A stretch of 64,000 bases of DNA from Loktanella sp. 3ANDIMAR09 (GTDB taxonomy: Bacteria > Pseudomonadota > Alphaproteobacteria > Rhodobacterales > Rhodobacteraceae): positions 62,001 to 126,000 of the forward strand of contig NZ_LJAK01000005.1 in NCBI RefSeq assembly GCF_001420005.1, given 5' to 3'. A program made the translations under genes and the position numbers. Positions 20,593 through 30,379 of the stretch are shown here, one piece after another. The notes beneath the pieces were generated by a model that was not told where the DNA came from, made no database searches, and worked only from the letters and a program-made list of their open reading frames with translations. Position 1 is the stretch's first letter. Every line of letters begins with the position of its first letter.

Positions 20593-20967
20593 TCAGACGG
20601 TCGGAATACCCGATGCGCCGCAATCTGCAACCTTGACCACGGCGTCAATCGACGCGCGGCCGCGCGGCAGGTCCGGCGAGATGGTGTAAACAGCATCTGA
20701 CCGCCAAGTGCCACCCTCTTTGGACGTATTCACCCGCACCAATCGGGTGAAAGCCTGCCCCCGGATCAGCGCATACTGTGCCGCGGCGCATTCTGCATAA
20801 TTTTCGACCAGTGCAGGATCGTCGGTGCCGCGCAGCGCGACACGGAAATTCACCAGATCGCCATCCAGCAGATCAGTCTGCACGCCCAGATAGTCCGGGC
20901 GCACAGCATTCGGGGCCATTGGCGCGCATGCGGCCAGCCCCAGGATCATCACGGCGGCACGGCGCAT
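20593..20967 (-). CDS. Small putative lipoprotein between nuoG and nuoH
   Basis: 124 aa. The signal [14 protein letters not shown] ends in a lipobox. The mature part contains two Cys (AECAAAQY and VADCGASG) and a central [17 protein letters not shown] do not recognise the family. Position between nuoG (5 bp away) and nuoH suggests co-transcription with complex I; a periplasm-facing assembly or stability role is possible but unproven. Confidence 0.7.
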   Translation of the reverse strand: MRRAAVMILGLAACAPMAPNAVRPDYLGVQTDLLDGDLVNFRVALRGTDDPALVENYAECAAAQYALIRGQAFTRLVRVNTSKEGGTWRSDAVYTISPDLPRGRASIDAVVKVADCGASGIPTV

Positions 20968-20972
20968 CGGTC

Positions 20973-22991
20973 TTACTCCGCCGCGATCTTGTCCGTAAGA
21001 CGCATCTTGGCGTTGGCCGACAGTTCCGCCATCAGGCCAGAGGCCCGCGCAATCGGGTTCGTCAGGTAGAAATCCTGCACGGCGTAGGTGAAATCACCCT
21101 GTCCCAATGTTCCAGCATCCGGCAGCACCATCGCATTTTCGGCCACTTCGTCGATGCGACCCAGATGCGGATGCGCGTCGACCAGTGCCCGGCGCAGCTG
21201 GGCCAGCGAATCGAATGGCAGCGTGGCGTCCAGTTCAGCGGACAATGCCCGCAGGATCGCCCAGTTTTCCTTGGCCTGCCCCGGAGGGAATGCAGCGCGC
21301 ATCGCCAGCTGCGGGCGGCCTTCGGTGTTCACGAACAAACCGTTTTCTTCGGTATAGGCGGCGGCGGGCAGGATCACGTCGGCGCGATGCGCCCCACGGT
21401 CACCATGGCTGCCCTGATAGATGACAAAGGCACCAGCCGGTATTTCGACCTCGTCCGCGCCAAGGTTATAGATGACTTCAGCGCCGTCCAATGCAGCGGA
21501 CAAACCGCCTTCGGTCACGGCCCCCACATCCATTGCGCCAACGCGACCGGCGGCCGTATGCAGGATCATAACCTTGGAATTGGCGGCCTGCGCCGTTTTC
21601 AGCGCCAGCGCCAGAACCGCAGCACCATCGTCACCCGTCAAGGCGCCCTGCCCGATGATCATGACACCGGCCTTGTCGGTCTTGTCGCTGTGATCCATCG
21701 CCGCGATCTTTTCCAGCGCGGCACGATCAGTGCCCAGCTCGACGACGTCGTATGTCAGATCAACCGGTGTGCCGATCCGACCAACGGTTGCACCGCGCGA
21801 CCAGGCGCGGCGAATGCGGCTGTTCAGGCCAGCAGCCTCGGTGCGGGGATTGGTGCCGATCAAGAAGATATTGTCGGCCGTATCAATGTCCGCGATGGTC
21901 GCCGTGCCGACATAGGCCCCGCGATTGCCCGCCGGCAGAGCAGCTCCATCAACACGGGATTCGACAGAGCCGCCCAGACCTTCGACCAGCTGCTTGAGCG
22001 CGTAGGCACCTTCGACAGAAGCAAGATCACCGATCAGACCGGCGACCTTCTTGCCGCGCATGGCGGCCGCTCCGGCGGCCAGCGCCTCGGGCCACTCGGC
22101 TTTGCGCAGCTTGCCGTTCTCGCGGATGTAGGGCGTGTCCAGGCGCTGGCGGCGCAGGCCGTCAAAGACAAAGCGCGTCTTGTCGTTGATCCATTCCTCG
22201 TTCACGTCGTCATGGTTGCGCGGCAGGATGCGCATGACTTCACGCCCCTTGGTATCGACGCGGATGCTGGACCCCATCGCATCCATCACGTCGATGGATT
22301 CGGTTTTCGTCAGCTCCCACGGACGCGCGGTAAAGCTGTAGGGCTTGCTGACCAGCGCGCCGACCGGGCACAGGTCGATGATGTTGCCCTGCATGTTGGA
22401 ATTCAGGGTCTCACCCAGATAAGAGGTGATTTCCGCATCCTCGCCGCGGCCCGTCTGGCCCATCTGGTGAATGCCCGCGACCTCGGTCGTGAAGCGCACG
22501 CAACGGGTGCAGGAAATGCAGCGCGTCATGTGGGTCTCGACCAGCGGTCCCAGATCCAGATCTTCGGTCGCGCGCTTGGGTTCGCGGAAACGGCTGAAAT
22601 CGACGCCGTAAGCCATCGCCTGATCCTGCAAATCACACTCGCCGCCCTGATCGCAGATCGGGCAATCCAGCGGGTGGTTGATCAGCAGGAATTCCATGAC
22701 GCCCTCGCGGGCCTTTTTCACCATGGGGCTGTTGGTTTTTACGACAGGCGGTTCCCCGTCCTTGCCGGGGCGCAGATCGCGCACCTGCATCGCACAGGAC
22801 GCTGTCGGTTTGGGCGGGCCGCCCACGACCTCGACCAGACACATCCGGCAGTTCCCCGCGATCGACAGACGCTCGTGGTAGCAGAACCGGGGAATTTCGA
22901 CCCCCGCCAGTTCGCAGGCCTGAATGAGGGTCATGGCACCATCGACTTCGATCTCTTGACCGTCGATGTTGATTTTCTTGAGGTCGGACAT
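20973..22991 (-). CDS. nuoG: NADH-quinone oxidoreductase subunit G
   Basis: 672 aa from ATG 22991 ([16 protein letters not shown]) with GGAG 6 bp upstream. Peripheral-arm iron-sulfur subunit. N-terminal 2Fe-2S ferredoxin domain ([19 protein letters not shown]), then [14 protein letters not shown] (His/Cys cluster N5 region), [13 protein letters not shown] (cluster N4), followed by a molybdopterin-oxidoreductase-like body without cofactor. Length resembles the mitochondrial/Paracoccus type rather than the longer E. coli form. An extended open frame upstream has no good start and overlaps another gene. Confidence 0.97.
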   Translation of the reverse strand: MSDLKKINIDGQEIEVDGAMTLIQACELAGVEIPRFCYHERLSIAGNCRMCLVEVVGGPPKPTASCAMQVRDLRPGKDGEPPVVKTNSPMVKKAREGVMEFLLINHPLDCPICDQGGECDLQDQAMAYGVDFSRFREPKRATEDLDLGPLVETHMTRCISCTRCVRFTTEVAGIHQMGQTGRGEDAEITSYLGETLNSNMQGNIIDLCPVGALVSKPYSFTARPWELTKTESIDVMDAMGSSIRVDTKGREVMRILPRNHDDVNEEWINDKTRFVFDGLRRQRLDTPYIRENGKLRKAEWPEALAAGAAAMRGKKVAGLIGDLASVEGAYALKQLVEGLGGSVESRVDGAALPAGNRGAYVGTATIADIDTADNIFLIGTNPRTEAAGLNSRIRRAWSRGATVGRIGTPVDLTYDVVELGTDRAALEKIAAMDHSDKTDKAGVMIIGQGALTGDDGAAVLALALKTAQAANSKVMILHTAAGRVGAMDVGAVTEGGLSAALDGAEVIYNLGADEVEIPAGAFVIYQGSHGDRGAHRADVILPAAAYTEENGLFVNTEGRPQLAMRAAFPPGQAKENWAILRALSAELDATLPFDSLAQLRRALVDAHPHLGRIDEVAENAMVLPDAGTLGQGDFTYAVQDFYLTNPIARASGLMAELSANAKMRLTDKIAAE

Positions 22992-23100
22992 GAAAGGCTC
23001 CGGACAGCTGGTGCACCAAAGTGCGTTATCCGGGGTTCTAACGCGCCTGACAGGCTGATGCCAGACGCGCGGACGACTTTTTCGCAGGCGATACCGCGAC

Positions 23101-23493
23101 CTAGCGCAGCAGCCTGCCGACCCCGCTGCCCTTGGCAATCTGGTCGCGCCCCACAGTGCAATAACTGTCAGGATCGCCCGTCACGGCCCCCAGCTGCACA
23201 AGCTGGCGACGCGCAATCGCTTCCAACCGGTCCTTTTGCGCGTCGTCGTCGATATAGGCGTCCACCTCGTCACTGGAATAGCCCAGATCGCGGGCACGCG
23301 ATTTGAGGTTCAGCAGCGTGCGGATTCCCTGAAAGGTCCGCGCGTCGATGTCGTCGCACTGGCGGCTGATTTCATAGGCCATGCCCACGACCAGCAGGCC
23401 ATTGGTGATTTCTGCCTCGTCGGCCAACCCCTGTGCGGTCGCAGGACCGGTCAGGCCGGTCGCGGCAATCGCGGCAATCATCAGGTTGCGCAT
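23101..23493 (-). CDS. DUF5333-like secreted protein upstream of nuoG
   Basis: 130 aa from ATG 23493 (signal [21 protein letters not shown]), AAGGA 9 bp upstream. The mature part has [53 protein letters not shown]; the two Cys and the terminal GRLLR match what I remember of the Rhodobacterales DUF5333 family that travels with nuo genes. Predicted periplasmic. Function unknown. It starts 49 bp after the DUF3291-like gene and ends 110 bp before nuoG. Confidence 0.75.
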   Translation of the reverse strand: MRNLMIAAIAATGLTGPATAQGLADEAEITNGLLVVGMAYEISRQCDDIDARTFQGIRTLLNLKSRARDLGYSSDEVDAYIDDDAQKDRLEAIARRQLVQLGAVTGDPDSYCTVGRDQIAKGSGVGRLLR

Positions 23494-23542
23494 CTCGATA
23501 ATCCTTTGTTTTGTTGAACTGGATATCGGTCCGCCGCAGCGG

Positions 23543-24025
23543 CTATGCAATATCAGGGGCAGCGTCAGGCGATGTCCCGCCCAGATTGGCCCGCGCCCAG
23601 CCCCAGCCAAAGGCCGCAGGCGTATCACCGTCCCGTTTGAGGTCCTCGAGCCGCGCAAGCGCCTCTGACAGCGTGGGTTTATGACCGACGGGCACAGGCC
23701 ACATCACGAAATGTTGGTCGGTCATCCGTTCGAACCATTCCGCGCGCCGCTTCATGAACCGGGCGTGCAAGGTATCAAAGACGTAAGTGCGCAGGCTGGG
23801 GAAATCGGCCCAGACCGTCAGGTTCGCCACGAACTGCGGATCGCCGTCGATCTTGGCCTCCGTGTTGCCTGTGCCCGGCTCGCCCGACCCTTCCATCATC
23901 CAGACGAAACCGGGCATCCGTTTGCCCAGCCCGTTGATCCGGTCGAGGTTGTCCATGAATTCAGCCACACGCGGATCATCCGTCGGCGCAATCAGGCGAC
24001 CGATGTTGAGTTCGGCAAGATGCAT
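23543..24025 (-). CDS. DUF3291-domain protein
   Basis: 160 aa from ATG 24025 (MHLAELNIGRLIAPTDDPRVAEFMD). The motif series FVWMMEGSG, LTVWADFPSLRTYVF, HARFMKRRAEWFE and VMWPVPVGHKPTLSEAL is that of DUF3291, a small dimeric ferredoxin-fold-like family of unknown role. An adjacent ATG at 24028 is equally possible and would overlap the previous stop by ATGA. Soluble, no signal peptide. Confidence 0.82.
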   Translation of the reverse strand: MHLAELNIGRLIAPTDDPRVAEFMDNLDRINGLGKRMPGFVWMMEGSGEPGTGNTEAKIDGDPQFVANLTVWADFPSLRTYVFDTLHARFMKRRAEWFERMTDQHFVMWPVPVGHKPTLSEALARLEDLKRDGDTPAAFGWGWARANLGGTSPDAAPDIA

Positions 24026-24294
24026 CATGGCCCCGCCGTGATCCACACATAAGCCAGGACAGCGCATACGGCAGCAAGTGCAACGACCGCCAAAACGACA
24101 AATGCAGCAAAGAGCCAGCCCAGCCCCGCACCCAATACAGCCCCTGCAAGGCTATACAAAACACCGGACCCGTTCTGCACGTCCGCAAAAAGGTACCCCA
24201 TCCCCGCACCCGGGATGACACCGATCGCCGCCGTTATCCGGCGCAGACGTGGCGTGCCCTCAACTGCAAAATTGCTGAAATCAAAAAAATCCAT
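24025..24294 (-). CDS. Small membrane protein, unknown function
   Basis: 89 aa from ATG 24294, with AAGGGG 6 bp upstream (a GTG three bases earlier is less likely). Residues 21-45 and 50-87 are hydrophobic and Gly/Ala/Val-rich (AAIGVIPGAGMGYLF, AGAVLGAGLGWLFAAFVVLA), giving two or three membrane helices. No known family recognised. First gene after the terminator that follows nuoF, and coupled by overlap to the DUF3291 gene. Confidence 0.65.
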   Translation of the reverse strand: MDFFDFSNFAVEGTPRLRRITAAIGVIPGAGMGYLFADVQNGSGVLYSLAGAVLGAGLGWLFAAFVVLAVVALAAVCAVLAYVWITAGP

Positions 24295-24363
24295 CACAAC
24301 CCCTTACGGCGACGTAGGGTCAGGTTAGGCGGTCGCGAAACATCGACGCAACATCCACAAACA

Positions 24364-24387
24364 AAAACACCGCCGCAGCGGTGTTTT
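24364..24387 (-). terminator. Intrinsic terminator directly after nuoF
   Basis: Perfect 10-bp stem AAAACACCGC (24364-24373) with GCGGTGTTTT (24378-24387) and a CGCA loop. On the minus strand the stem runs into five T residues. It begins 29 bp after the nuoF stop (24416) and before the next gene's ribosome site, so it should split the nuo locus into at least two transcripts. Confidence 0.88.
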
Positions 24388-24415
24388 CTAGCGTTAGATG
24401 TGTGTCTGATGGACC

Positions 24416-25696
24416 TTATTCCGCCGCGATGGGGCGCTTGTGCTTGATCCGGTCCTCGATCTCGCCGCGGAAGTTGCGGATCAGACCCTGGATCGGCCAG
24501 GCCGCTGCGTCACCAAGCGCACAGATCGTGTGACCTTCGACCTGCTTGGTCACGTCCAGCAGCATGTCGATTTCCTCGACCGCCGCCTCGCCTTTGACCA
24601 GACGTTCCATGACGCGCATCATCCAGCCCGTGCCTTCGCGGCAGGGCGTGCACTGGCCGCAGCTTTCGTGCTTGTAGAATTTGGACAGTCGCCAGATCGC
24701 TTTGATCATGTCGGTACTCTGGTCCATCACGATGACCGCTGCCGTGCCCAGACCGGACCGCTGTTCGCGCAGCCAGTCGAAATCCATGATCGCGCCGTCC
24801 ATCTGTTCGGCCGTCAGACACGGCACAGAGGATCCACCGGGGATCACCGCCTTGAGGTTTTTCCACCCGCCCCGGATACCGCCGCAGTGCTTGTCGATCA
24901 GTTCCTGGAACGGAATCGACATCTCTTCTTCGACGACGCAGGGGTTGTTGACGTGACCGGAAATCGCAAACAGCTTGGTGCCCGCGTTGTTCGGGCGGCC
25001 CATGCCTGCGAACCATGCACCGCCACGGCGCAGGATCGTCGGCACCACGGCAATCGATTCGACGTTGTTCACCGTGGTCGGGCAACCATACAGTCCCGCA
25101 CCCGCCGGGAACGGCGGCTTCATCCGGGGCATGCCCTTTTTGCCTTCGAGCGATTCCAGCAGCGCGGTTTCCTCGCCGCAGATGTAGGCACCCGCCCCGT
25201 GGGCCAGATAGATGTCGAAATCCCAGCCGGACCCGCAGGCGTTCGGTCCGACCAGACCCGCGTCATATGCCTCGTCGATGGCGTTTTGAAGCGCCTCTTT
25301 TTCACGGATGTATTCGCCGCGGATGTAGATGTAGCAGGCATGCGCCTGCATGGCGAAACTGGCGATCAGGCAGCCTTCGATCAGCGTATGCGGATCGTGA
25401 CGCATGATTTCACGGTCCTTGCAGGTGCCCGGCTCGGATTCGTCTGCGTTCACGACCAGATAGCTGGGACGCCCGTCCGATTCCTTGGGCATGAAGGACC
25501 ATTTCAGGCCCGTCGGGAAACCCGCACCGCCACGACCACGCAGGCCGGATGCCTTCATCTCGTCAACGATCCAGTCCTTGCCCTTGGCGATGATGTTCTT
25601 GGTGCCATCCCAATGGCCACGCGCCATCGCGCCCTTCAAAGAGCGGTCGTGCATCCCGTAAAGGTTCGTGAAGATGCGGTCCTGATCTTGCAACAT
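24416..25696 (-). CDS. nuoF: NADH-quinone oxidoreductase subunit F
   Basis: 426 aa from ATG 25696 ([14 protein letters not shown]). The FMN- and NADH-binding catalytic subunit with 4Fe-4S cluster N3. Motifs: [17 protein letters not shown] (NADH/FMN site near residue 60), [19 protein letters not shown], and the cluster segment [15 protein letters not shown] with a final Cys in [13 protein letters not shown]. Followed by an intrinsic terminator. Confidence 0.98.
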   Translation of the reverse strand: MLQDQDRIFTNLYGMHDRSLKGAMARGHWDGTKNIIAKGKDWIVDEMKASGLRGRGGAGFPTGLKWSFMPKESDGRPSYLVVNADESEPGTCKDREIMRHDPHTLIEGCLIASFAMQAHACYIYIRGEYIREKEALQNAIDEAYDAGLVGPNACGSGWDFDIYLAHGAGAYICGEETALLESLEGKKGMPRMKPPFPAGAGLYGCPTTVNNVESIAVVPTILRRGGAWFAGMGRPNNAGTKLFAISGHVNNPCVVEEEMSIPFQELIDKHCGGIRGGWKNLKAVIPGGSSVPCLTAEQMDGAIMDFDWLREQRSGLGTAAVIVMDQSTDMIKAIWRLSKFYKHESCGQCTPCREGTGWMMRVMERLVKGEAAVEEIDMLLDVTKQVEGHTICALGDAAAWPIQGLIRNFRGEIEDRIKHKRPIAAE

Positions 25697-25735
25697 GGTG
25701 CGGGTCCTCAAGTTCTGGTTGGCGTGTTGCGCCCG

Positions 25736-25945
25736 TTACCGCGTCTTTTGCCAGATTCTGACGGTGACAACCAGTGACCAAATGAACGCAGCCAGCGAGA
25801 TGAGGTAGAACAGGATTTCAAATCGCGGTGCCAGCCCCGTCACGGCCACCAACCACGGTGCGAGGATCGCCAGCAAACCCGCGCCAGCGATGACAAGGGC
25901 GGCGATCCGCCCCTGTCGCGTTGTATCGTCTGTGTGATTCGACAT
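25736..25945 (-). CDS. DUF5337-like two-helix membrane protein
   Basis: 69 aa. Polar start MSNHTDDTTRQGRIAAL, then two hydrophobic helices (about 14-36 and 43-63) and a basic end (VRIWQKTR). Size, RQGR motif and location just before nuoF match the Rhodobacterales DUF5337 family as I remember it. Function unknown; may be an accessory or assembly factor for complex I. Starts 3 bp after the upstream gene's stop (25949). Confidence 0.7.
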   Translation of the reverse strand: MSNHTDDTTRQGRIAALVIAGAGLLAILAPWLVAVTGLAPRFEILFYLISLAAFIWSLVVTVRIWQKTR

Positions 25946-25948
25946 GAT

Positions 25949-26881
25949 TTAGTAGACGCCGCCCTTGTCGACCTTCTTGGAAAATTCGGTCTCGCCCCCG
26001 GCGGCCAGAATTTTTGCCTGAGACACCCAGTTGTCACGGCTCGCACGGCCCTTGAACCCTTCGAGGTTGCTGTCGACCCAAGCCAGTTCCTTGTCCGTCC
26101 AGGACGCAACCTGGTCAAAGTGATAGATGCCCATACCGTGCAGCATGGTTTCCATCTTGGGCCCGACGCCCTTGATTTCCTTCAGATTGTCGGGGCCACC
26201 TTCACGCGCCTGATCCAGCAGCTTGGGCTTGTCGGCATCAGACGGCGCGGCCTCGACCGACGCGGTGCCGGGCTTGCCGGGCTTTGCCTTGACGGGTGCA
26301 GCGGCGGCGGGCTTGGCCTCGACGACCGATGCGCCGGTGTCGCCGGACACTTCGCTTGCAATGCCACCTGCGGCCCCTGCCCCCGCATGCACTGTCCGCG
26401 CATTCGGGTCGCCTGCGGCCGATGTGCCGGCCTTCGGGGCCGATGCAGCGGCGCTTTCGTTGGCCGGTGTTGCACTGACGGCCTTGGTCTCTGCAGTTCC
26501 GGATGTGCCGGCGGTTTGCGCAGTTGCGGCAGACCCCTGCGATCCGGACGCATCCGTTGCACCAGCCGCGACCGTGGCAGAGGCCGCAGTGGTCGCAGGC
26601 GCATGGCCGACGCCATGCGCTGCGGCACCTGCTGCACGCGCTGCCGCATCTGCGCCAATCGGTTCGCCCTTGGCTGTGTAACCCGGCTGCGTGTTGCGAC
26701 CCGCAGGTTCACGCCAGCCCAACCACAGCACCACGGCCACGATGACAGCCACCAGTCCCGCGATGAACAATGCCGCGATGAATCCGGTGCCAAAAACGGC
26801 CAGCGCAACGCCACCTGCGATCAGGCCGAACACCCCGGCCACGACCAGGATGCCCAGCTCCTTTGGTGCAGTTGTTTTCAT
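25949..26881 (-). CDS. Membrane-anchored protein with C-terminal helix-hairpin-helix (H3TH-like) domain
   Basis: 310 aa from ATG 26881 (MKTTAPKELG). Two membrane helices (about 10-30 and 31-53) are followed by about 175 residues of Ala/Thr/Gly/Pro-rich disordered linker. The last 80 residues contain LKEIKGVGPKMETMLHGMG, YHFDQVASWTDKELAWVDS and FKGRASRDNWVSQAKIL, a helix-hairpin-helix domain of the kind annotated as 5' nuclease-like H3TH. The same domain ends NuoE just upstream. The pair suggests a complex I-associated rather than a DNA-repair role, but this is inference. Confidence 0.8.
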   Translation of the reverse strand: MKTTAPKELGILVVAGVFGLIAGGVALAVFGTGFIAALFIAGLVAVIVAVVLWLGWREPAGRNTQPGYTAKGEPIGADAAARAAGAAAHGVGHAPATTAASATVAAGATDASGSQGSAATAQTAGTSGTAETKAVSATPANESAAASAPKAGTSAAGDPNARTVHAGAGAAGGIASEVSGDTGASVVEAKPAAAAPVKAKPGKPGTASVEAAPSDADKPKLLDQAREGGPDNLKEIKGVGPKMETMLHGMGIYHFDQVASWTDKELAWVDSNLEGFKGRASRDNWVSQAKILAAGGETEFSKKVDKGGVY

Positions 26882-26905
26882 TTGCAATTCCCCCTGCAAG
26901 TCACA

Positions 26906-26922
26906 CGGACCCACAGGGTCCG
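26906..26922 (-). promoter_or_regulatory. Leader hairpin of the H3TH-domain gene
   Basis: CGGACCC (26906-26912) pairs with GGGTCCG (26916-26922) around a 3-base loop, between the upstream terminator and the ribosome site of the gene starting at 26881. No T-run follows, so it is more likely a leader structure than a terminator. Confidence 0.4.
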
Positions 26923-26954
26923 GTATTTTCAAATGCCGTCAACGCGCAGCGCAA

Positions 26955-26976
26955 AAGACGGCCCTAGGGCCGTCTT
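26955..26976 (-). terminator. Intrinsic terminator after nuoE
   Basis: A 22-bp perfect palindrome centred on CCCTAGGG (arms AAGACGGCCCT) lies 47 bp after the nuoE stop. On the minus strand it ends in TTTTGCG. It sits between nuoE and the H3TH-domain gene and is the first of two strong terminators inside the nuo locus. Confidence 0.8.
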
Positions 26977-27022
26977 AAAGCAACTTTTACGTGAGACATA
27001 GAATTTTTGCGAACCGCAGGGT

Positions 27023-28432
27023 TTACGCGGCCCCAAGGACCTTGGCTTGACCGACCCAGTCGTCGCGCAGGATGCGGCCCTTGAACTTGAGCCGCGTATC
27101 GACCCAAGCCATTTCGGCAGTGGTCCAGGCCGCAATCTGGTCGAAATGGTAAAAACCCAATTCGTGCAGAATGCCTTCGATCTTGGGTCCGACGCCCTTG
27201 ATCCGTTTCAGATCATCAGGACCGCCATCGCGCGGCGCGTCCAGGGTCACGGGTTTTTCCTCGGCCACGCCTTCCAGCGGGTTATCAGCGGCTGTCGCCG
27301 GTTTGGCCGTTGCAGCACCGGGAAGACCCTTTGCATCCGTTGTATCAGCAGAGTTCGCGGCAGCCCCCGTCACAGCGCCAGCACCGGCCTTGCGCGGTCC
27401 GGGTGCGGGCGTGTCCGACCCATCCTTGCCAGCCGCACCTTTCAAGGTTGCAGAGGCACCTTTTGAATCGGTGGTCGACGCACGCTTGGACGCAGCCTTG
27501 GTATCGGTCTTTGCCTTGGGGGCGACGCTGCCTTCGGCCGGTTTGGCCGCGGTTGCATCCGCTGGCGCCTCGCCCGGAGCCTCGGCTGTGCCGTCAGAGG
27601 CAGCACCCACATTGCGCGGCGCTGGCGCATCACCGCTGACGCGGCCACCCTGCTTGCCATCGGGCCCCTCGGGTGACATCAGGTCATCACGTGCGGCGGC
27701 CTTGGTGTTCTTGTCTGCGGCCTTGGCGGTGTTCCAGGGTGTCAGCAGCGGCACTTCGGTGCCGTCGATGCGTTTCAGTGTGTCACCAATATCAACGGCC
27801 AGTTGGGCGCTCGCGTTGTACTGAGCCTTGCCGCTGTCGTGATCCTTGAGGCTGGTCAGGCCGGACAGCGGTTCGGACGCGAAACGCCCGTTCTGCGGGC
27901 CGGGCACCGGCACCTCGCCCGCGGCCATGCGGTCGATCAGGTCAGACAGCTTTTCGGCGGTCAGATCCTCGTAGTAATCCTTGCCGATCTGGGCCATCGG
28001 CGCGTTGGCGCAGGACCCCAGGCATTCGACCTCTTCCCACGAAAACTTGCCGTCAGCGGACAGCTGATGCGGCTTGGGGGCGATCTTGTCCTTGCAGACA
28101 CTGATCAGGTCCTCGGCGTTGCAGATCATGCACGACAGCGTGCCGCAAACCTGAATATGCGCCACAGAACCAACGGGTTGCAGCTGGAACATAAAGTAGA
28201 ACGTCGCCACCTCGAGGACGCGGATATATTCCATGCCCAGAAATTTGGCCACGTATTCGATGGCCGGGCGTGTCAGCCAGCCTTCTTGTTCCTGCGCGCG
28301 CCACAGCAGCGGAATCACCGCGCTCGCCTGCCGCCCTTCGGGGAACTTGGTGATCTGACCTTCGGCCCAAGCCTTGTTGGCATCGGTAAAGGCAAAGGTT
28401 TCAGGCTGGTCGTGATACAGGCGTCGCAGCAT
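27023..28432 (-). CDS. nuoE: NADH-quinone oxidoreductase subunit E with long C-terminal extension
   Basis: 469 aa, far longer than the usual 160-240 aa. Residues 1-195 are the thioredoxin-like 2Fe-2S (cluster N1a) subunit: [34 protein letters not shown], and the ligands in [10 protein letters not shown] and [11 protein letters not shown]. Residues 200-390 are low-complexity Ala/Asp/Lys/Thr. The last 75 residues form an H3TH-like domain ([55 protein letters not shown]), nearly the same as in the next gene. I treat this as a natural fusion common in the order, not an error. Confidence 0.95.
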   Translation of the reverse strand: MLRRLYHDQPETFAFTDANKAWAEGQITKFPEGRQASAVIPLLWRAQEQEGWLTRPAIEYVAKFLGMEYIRVLEVATFYFMFQLQPVGSVAHIQVCGTLSCMICNAEDLISVCKDKIAPKPHQLSADGKFSWEEVECLGSCANAPMAQIGKDYYEDLTAEKLSDLIDRMAAGEVPVPGPQNGRFASEPLSGLTSLKDHDSGKAQYNASAQLAVDIGDTLKRIDGTEVPLLTPWNTAKAADKNTKAAARDDLMSPEGPDGKQGGRVSGDAPAPRNVGAASDGTAEAPGEAPADATAAKPAEGSVAPKAKTDTKAASKRASTTDSKGASATLKGAAGKDGSDTPAPGPRKAGAGAVTGAAANSADTTDAKGLPGAATAKPATAADNPLEGVAEEKPVTLDAPRDGGPDDLKRIKGVGPKIEGILHELGFYHFDQIAAWTTAEMAWVDTRLKFKGRILRDDWVGQAKVLGAA

Positions 28433-28479
28433 GGTCAGGGTCTTTCAGGTCTTTTTCAGGCAGATCGTCAGAGGTCGGA

Positions 28480-28821
28480 TCAAATGCAGCGGTCGCTTAC
28501 CACACGAATGGAACTGTCACCAGAGACCTCGACCCGGCCCTCGCTTTCGAGTTGCGGGATAAGCGATCCCAGCTCTGCCTGGCTGATCGTGGCGTCATTC
28601 AGAACGGCACCCGCGTTGGCGGTGGTCAGCTCGCAGCCATTGGCCTCGATCCCCTGCACCAGACGTTCCTTTGCGGTCAGCAACGCGGGCTGCTCGATCG
28701 TGGGCGGCGGGGCCACGCGGTCCATCGGATCAGCCGGCATGTTGTTGCCCAAACGCGGGATGCCCGGCGAACAGGCGGCGACGGCGGCCAATGCGCCGAC
28801 AATGATGATGCGGTTCATCAT
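28480..28821 (-). CDS. Small putative lipoprotein upstream of nuoE
   Basis: 113 aa from ATG 28821 (a second ATG follows at 28818). The signal [17 protein letters not shown] ends in a lipobox. The mature part has GCELTTANAGAVLNDATISQAELGSLIPQLESEGRV in two pieces and a final Cys in VSDRCI, so one disulfide is possible. No family recognised with confidence. Overlaps the preceding lipoprotein gene by 4 bp and is therefore coupled to nuoD. Confidence 0.7.
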   Translation of the reverse strand: MMNRIIIVGALAAVAACSPGIPRLGNNMPADPMDRVAPPPTIEQPALLTAKERLVQGIEANGCELTTANAGAVLNDATISQAELGSLIPQLESEGRVEVSGDSSIRVVSDRCI

Positions 28822-29144
28822 GATGCACAAAACTCCGGTGCGATGGTCAGGACGCCGGCACCCTGATCATAGGTTGCCTGACCGTTGTTGGTCATCGCGC
28901 TCAGCGCATTGCTGACCCGGCGCGAGGTGGTGATGTTGCGTTCGACAAATGCATCGGACCATGTGGCCCGGTCCATGACGCAGCCCGGCGCGCTGAGCGT
29001 GCCCAGATCGCGCGCAAGTTCAGGAAATCCGCCACTGCCCACCTGCGAGAACGACACATCGGAATACCGCGTATCGACACCGGCCACGGTCGCACCGCAG
29101 GCTGTCATAACCATCAGGGCAGCAAGGCTAACTAATTTGTTCAT
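28818..29144 (-). CDS. Small putative lipoprotein downstream of nuoD
   Basis: 108 aa. Lipoprotein signal [16 protein letters not shown]. The mature part contains [44 protein letters not shown] and ends TIAPEFCAS; two Cys may form a disulfide. Its ATG overlaps the nuoD stop by 4 bp. Unknown function; a sister of the next gene in location and type but not clearly in sequence. Confidence 0.7.
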   Translation of the reverse strand: MNKLVSLAALMVMTACGATVAGVDTRYSDVSFSQVGSGGFPELARDLGTLSAPGCVMDRATWSDAFVERNITTSRRVSNALSAMTNNGQATYDQGAGVLTIAPEFCAS

Positions 29145-30379
29145 CTGTCAATCTCCCCGAAAACGACGTCCATCGTGCCGATAATCGCGGCGACGTCGGC
29201 CAGTTGGTGCCCCTTGGCGACGTGATCCATCGCTTGCAGGTGCAGGTAACCCGGCGCGCGCAGTTTGGCGCGGTAGGGTTTGTTGGTGCCATCGGCCACC
29301 AGATACACGCCGAATTCGCCCTTGGGGGCCTCGACCGCGGCATAGACTTCGCCTGCGGGGACGTGGAACCCTTCGGTATAGAGCTTGAAGTGGTGGATCA
29401 GGCTTTCCATGTCGGTTTTCATCTGACTACGTGTTGGCGGGGTCATTTTACCACGTGCCATCACGTCGCCCTTTTCCACGCGCAGCTTTTCGCAGGCCTG
29501 ACGCATGATGTGGATCGACTGGCGCATCTCTTCCATCCGGCAGAGGTAGCGGTCATAGCAATCGCCATTCTTGCCCACCGGGATCTGGAATTCGAATTCG
29601 TCGTAGCATTCATAGGGCTGCGCACGCCGCAAATCCCACGCAAGGCCAGATCCGCGCGCCATCACGCCCGAGAAACCCCATTCCTGAATTTCCTGTTCGG
29701 TGACGATGCCAATGTCGGCGTTACGCTGCTTGAAAATCCGGTTTTCCGTCAGCAGCCCGTCGATATCGTCCAGCACGCGCGGGAAATCCTGACACCATGT
29801 GTCGATATCCTCGATCAACTGGTCGGGCAGGTCCTGATGCACACCGCCGGGGCGGAAGTAATTGGCGTGCAGACGCGCACCGCAGGCGCGTTCATAGAAC
29901 ACCATCAGTTTTTCGCGTTCCTCGAATCCCCACAGCGGCGGGGTCAGCGCGCCGACGTCCATCGCCTGTGTGGTCACGTTCAGAAGATGCGACAGGATAC
30001 GGCCGATTTCGGAATACAGCACGCGGATCAACTGCGCCCGGCGCGGCACCTCGGTCTTGGTCAGCCGTTCGATCGCCAGACACCACGCGTGTTCCTGGTT
30101 CATCGGACTGACGTAATCCAGCCGGTCGAAATACGGCAGGTTCTGCAGGTAGGTGCGGCTTTCCATCAGCTTTTCGGTGCCACGGTGCAGCAAGCCGATA
30201 TGCGGGTCGCAGCGTTCGACGATCTCGCCGTCCAGTTCCAGCACCAGACGCAACACGCCGTGGGCCGCAGGGTGCTGCGGACCAAAGTTGATGTTGAAGT
30301 TGCGGATCTGCTGTTCACCCGTGCGCGCGTCCGTGGACCCGTCGTCGTAGGTGTTTACACGAATATCACCGTCCATCAT
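29141..30379 (-). CDS. nuoD: NADH-quinone oxidoreductase subunit D
   Basis: 412 aa. The 49-kDa-type subunit that forms the quinone-binding site with NuoB. Motifs: [18 protein letters not shown] (conserved His pair), [34 protein letters not shown] and the C-terminal [12 protein letters not shown] at 30379 overlaps the nuoC stop by 4 bp; a second ATG follows at once. Confidence 0.98.
   Translation of the reverse strand: MMDGDIRVNTYDDGSTDARTGEQQIRNFNINFGPQHPAAHGVLRLVLELDGEIVERCDPHIGLLHRGTEKLMESRTYLQNLPYFDRLDYVSPMNQEHAWCLAIERLTKTEVPRRAQLIRVLYSEIGRILSHLLNVTTQAMDVGALTPPLWGFEEREKLMVFYERACGARLHANYFRPGGVHQDLPDQLIEDIDTWCQDFPRVLDDIDGLLTENRIFKQRNADIGIVTEQEIQEWGFSGVMARGSGLAWDLRRAQPYECYDEFEFQIPVGKNGDCYDRYLCRMEEMRQSIHIMRQACEKLRVEKGDVMARGKMTPPTRSQMKTDMESLIHHFKLYTEGFHVPAGEVYAAVEAPKGEFGVYLVADGTNKPYRAKLRAPGYLHLQAMDHVAKGHQLADVAAIIGTMDVVFGEIDR

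Noticed and set aside
20778-23306. An 842-residue plus-strand open frame opposite nuoG
   Set aside because: It mirrors nuoG codons in GC-rich DNA; no domain, signal or ribosome site, whereas nuoG has all its cluster motifs.
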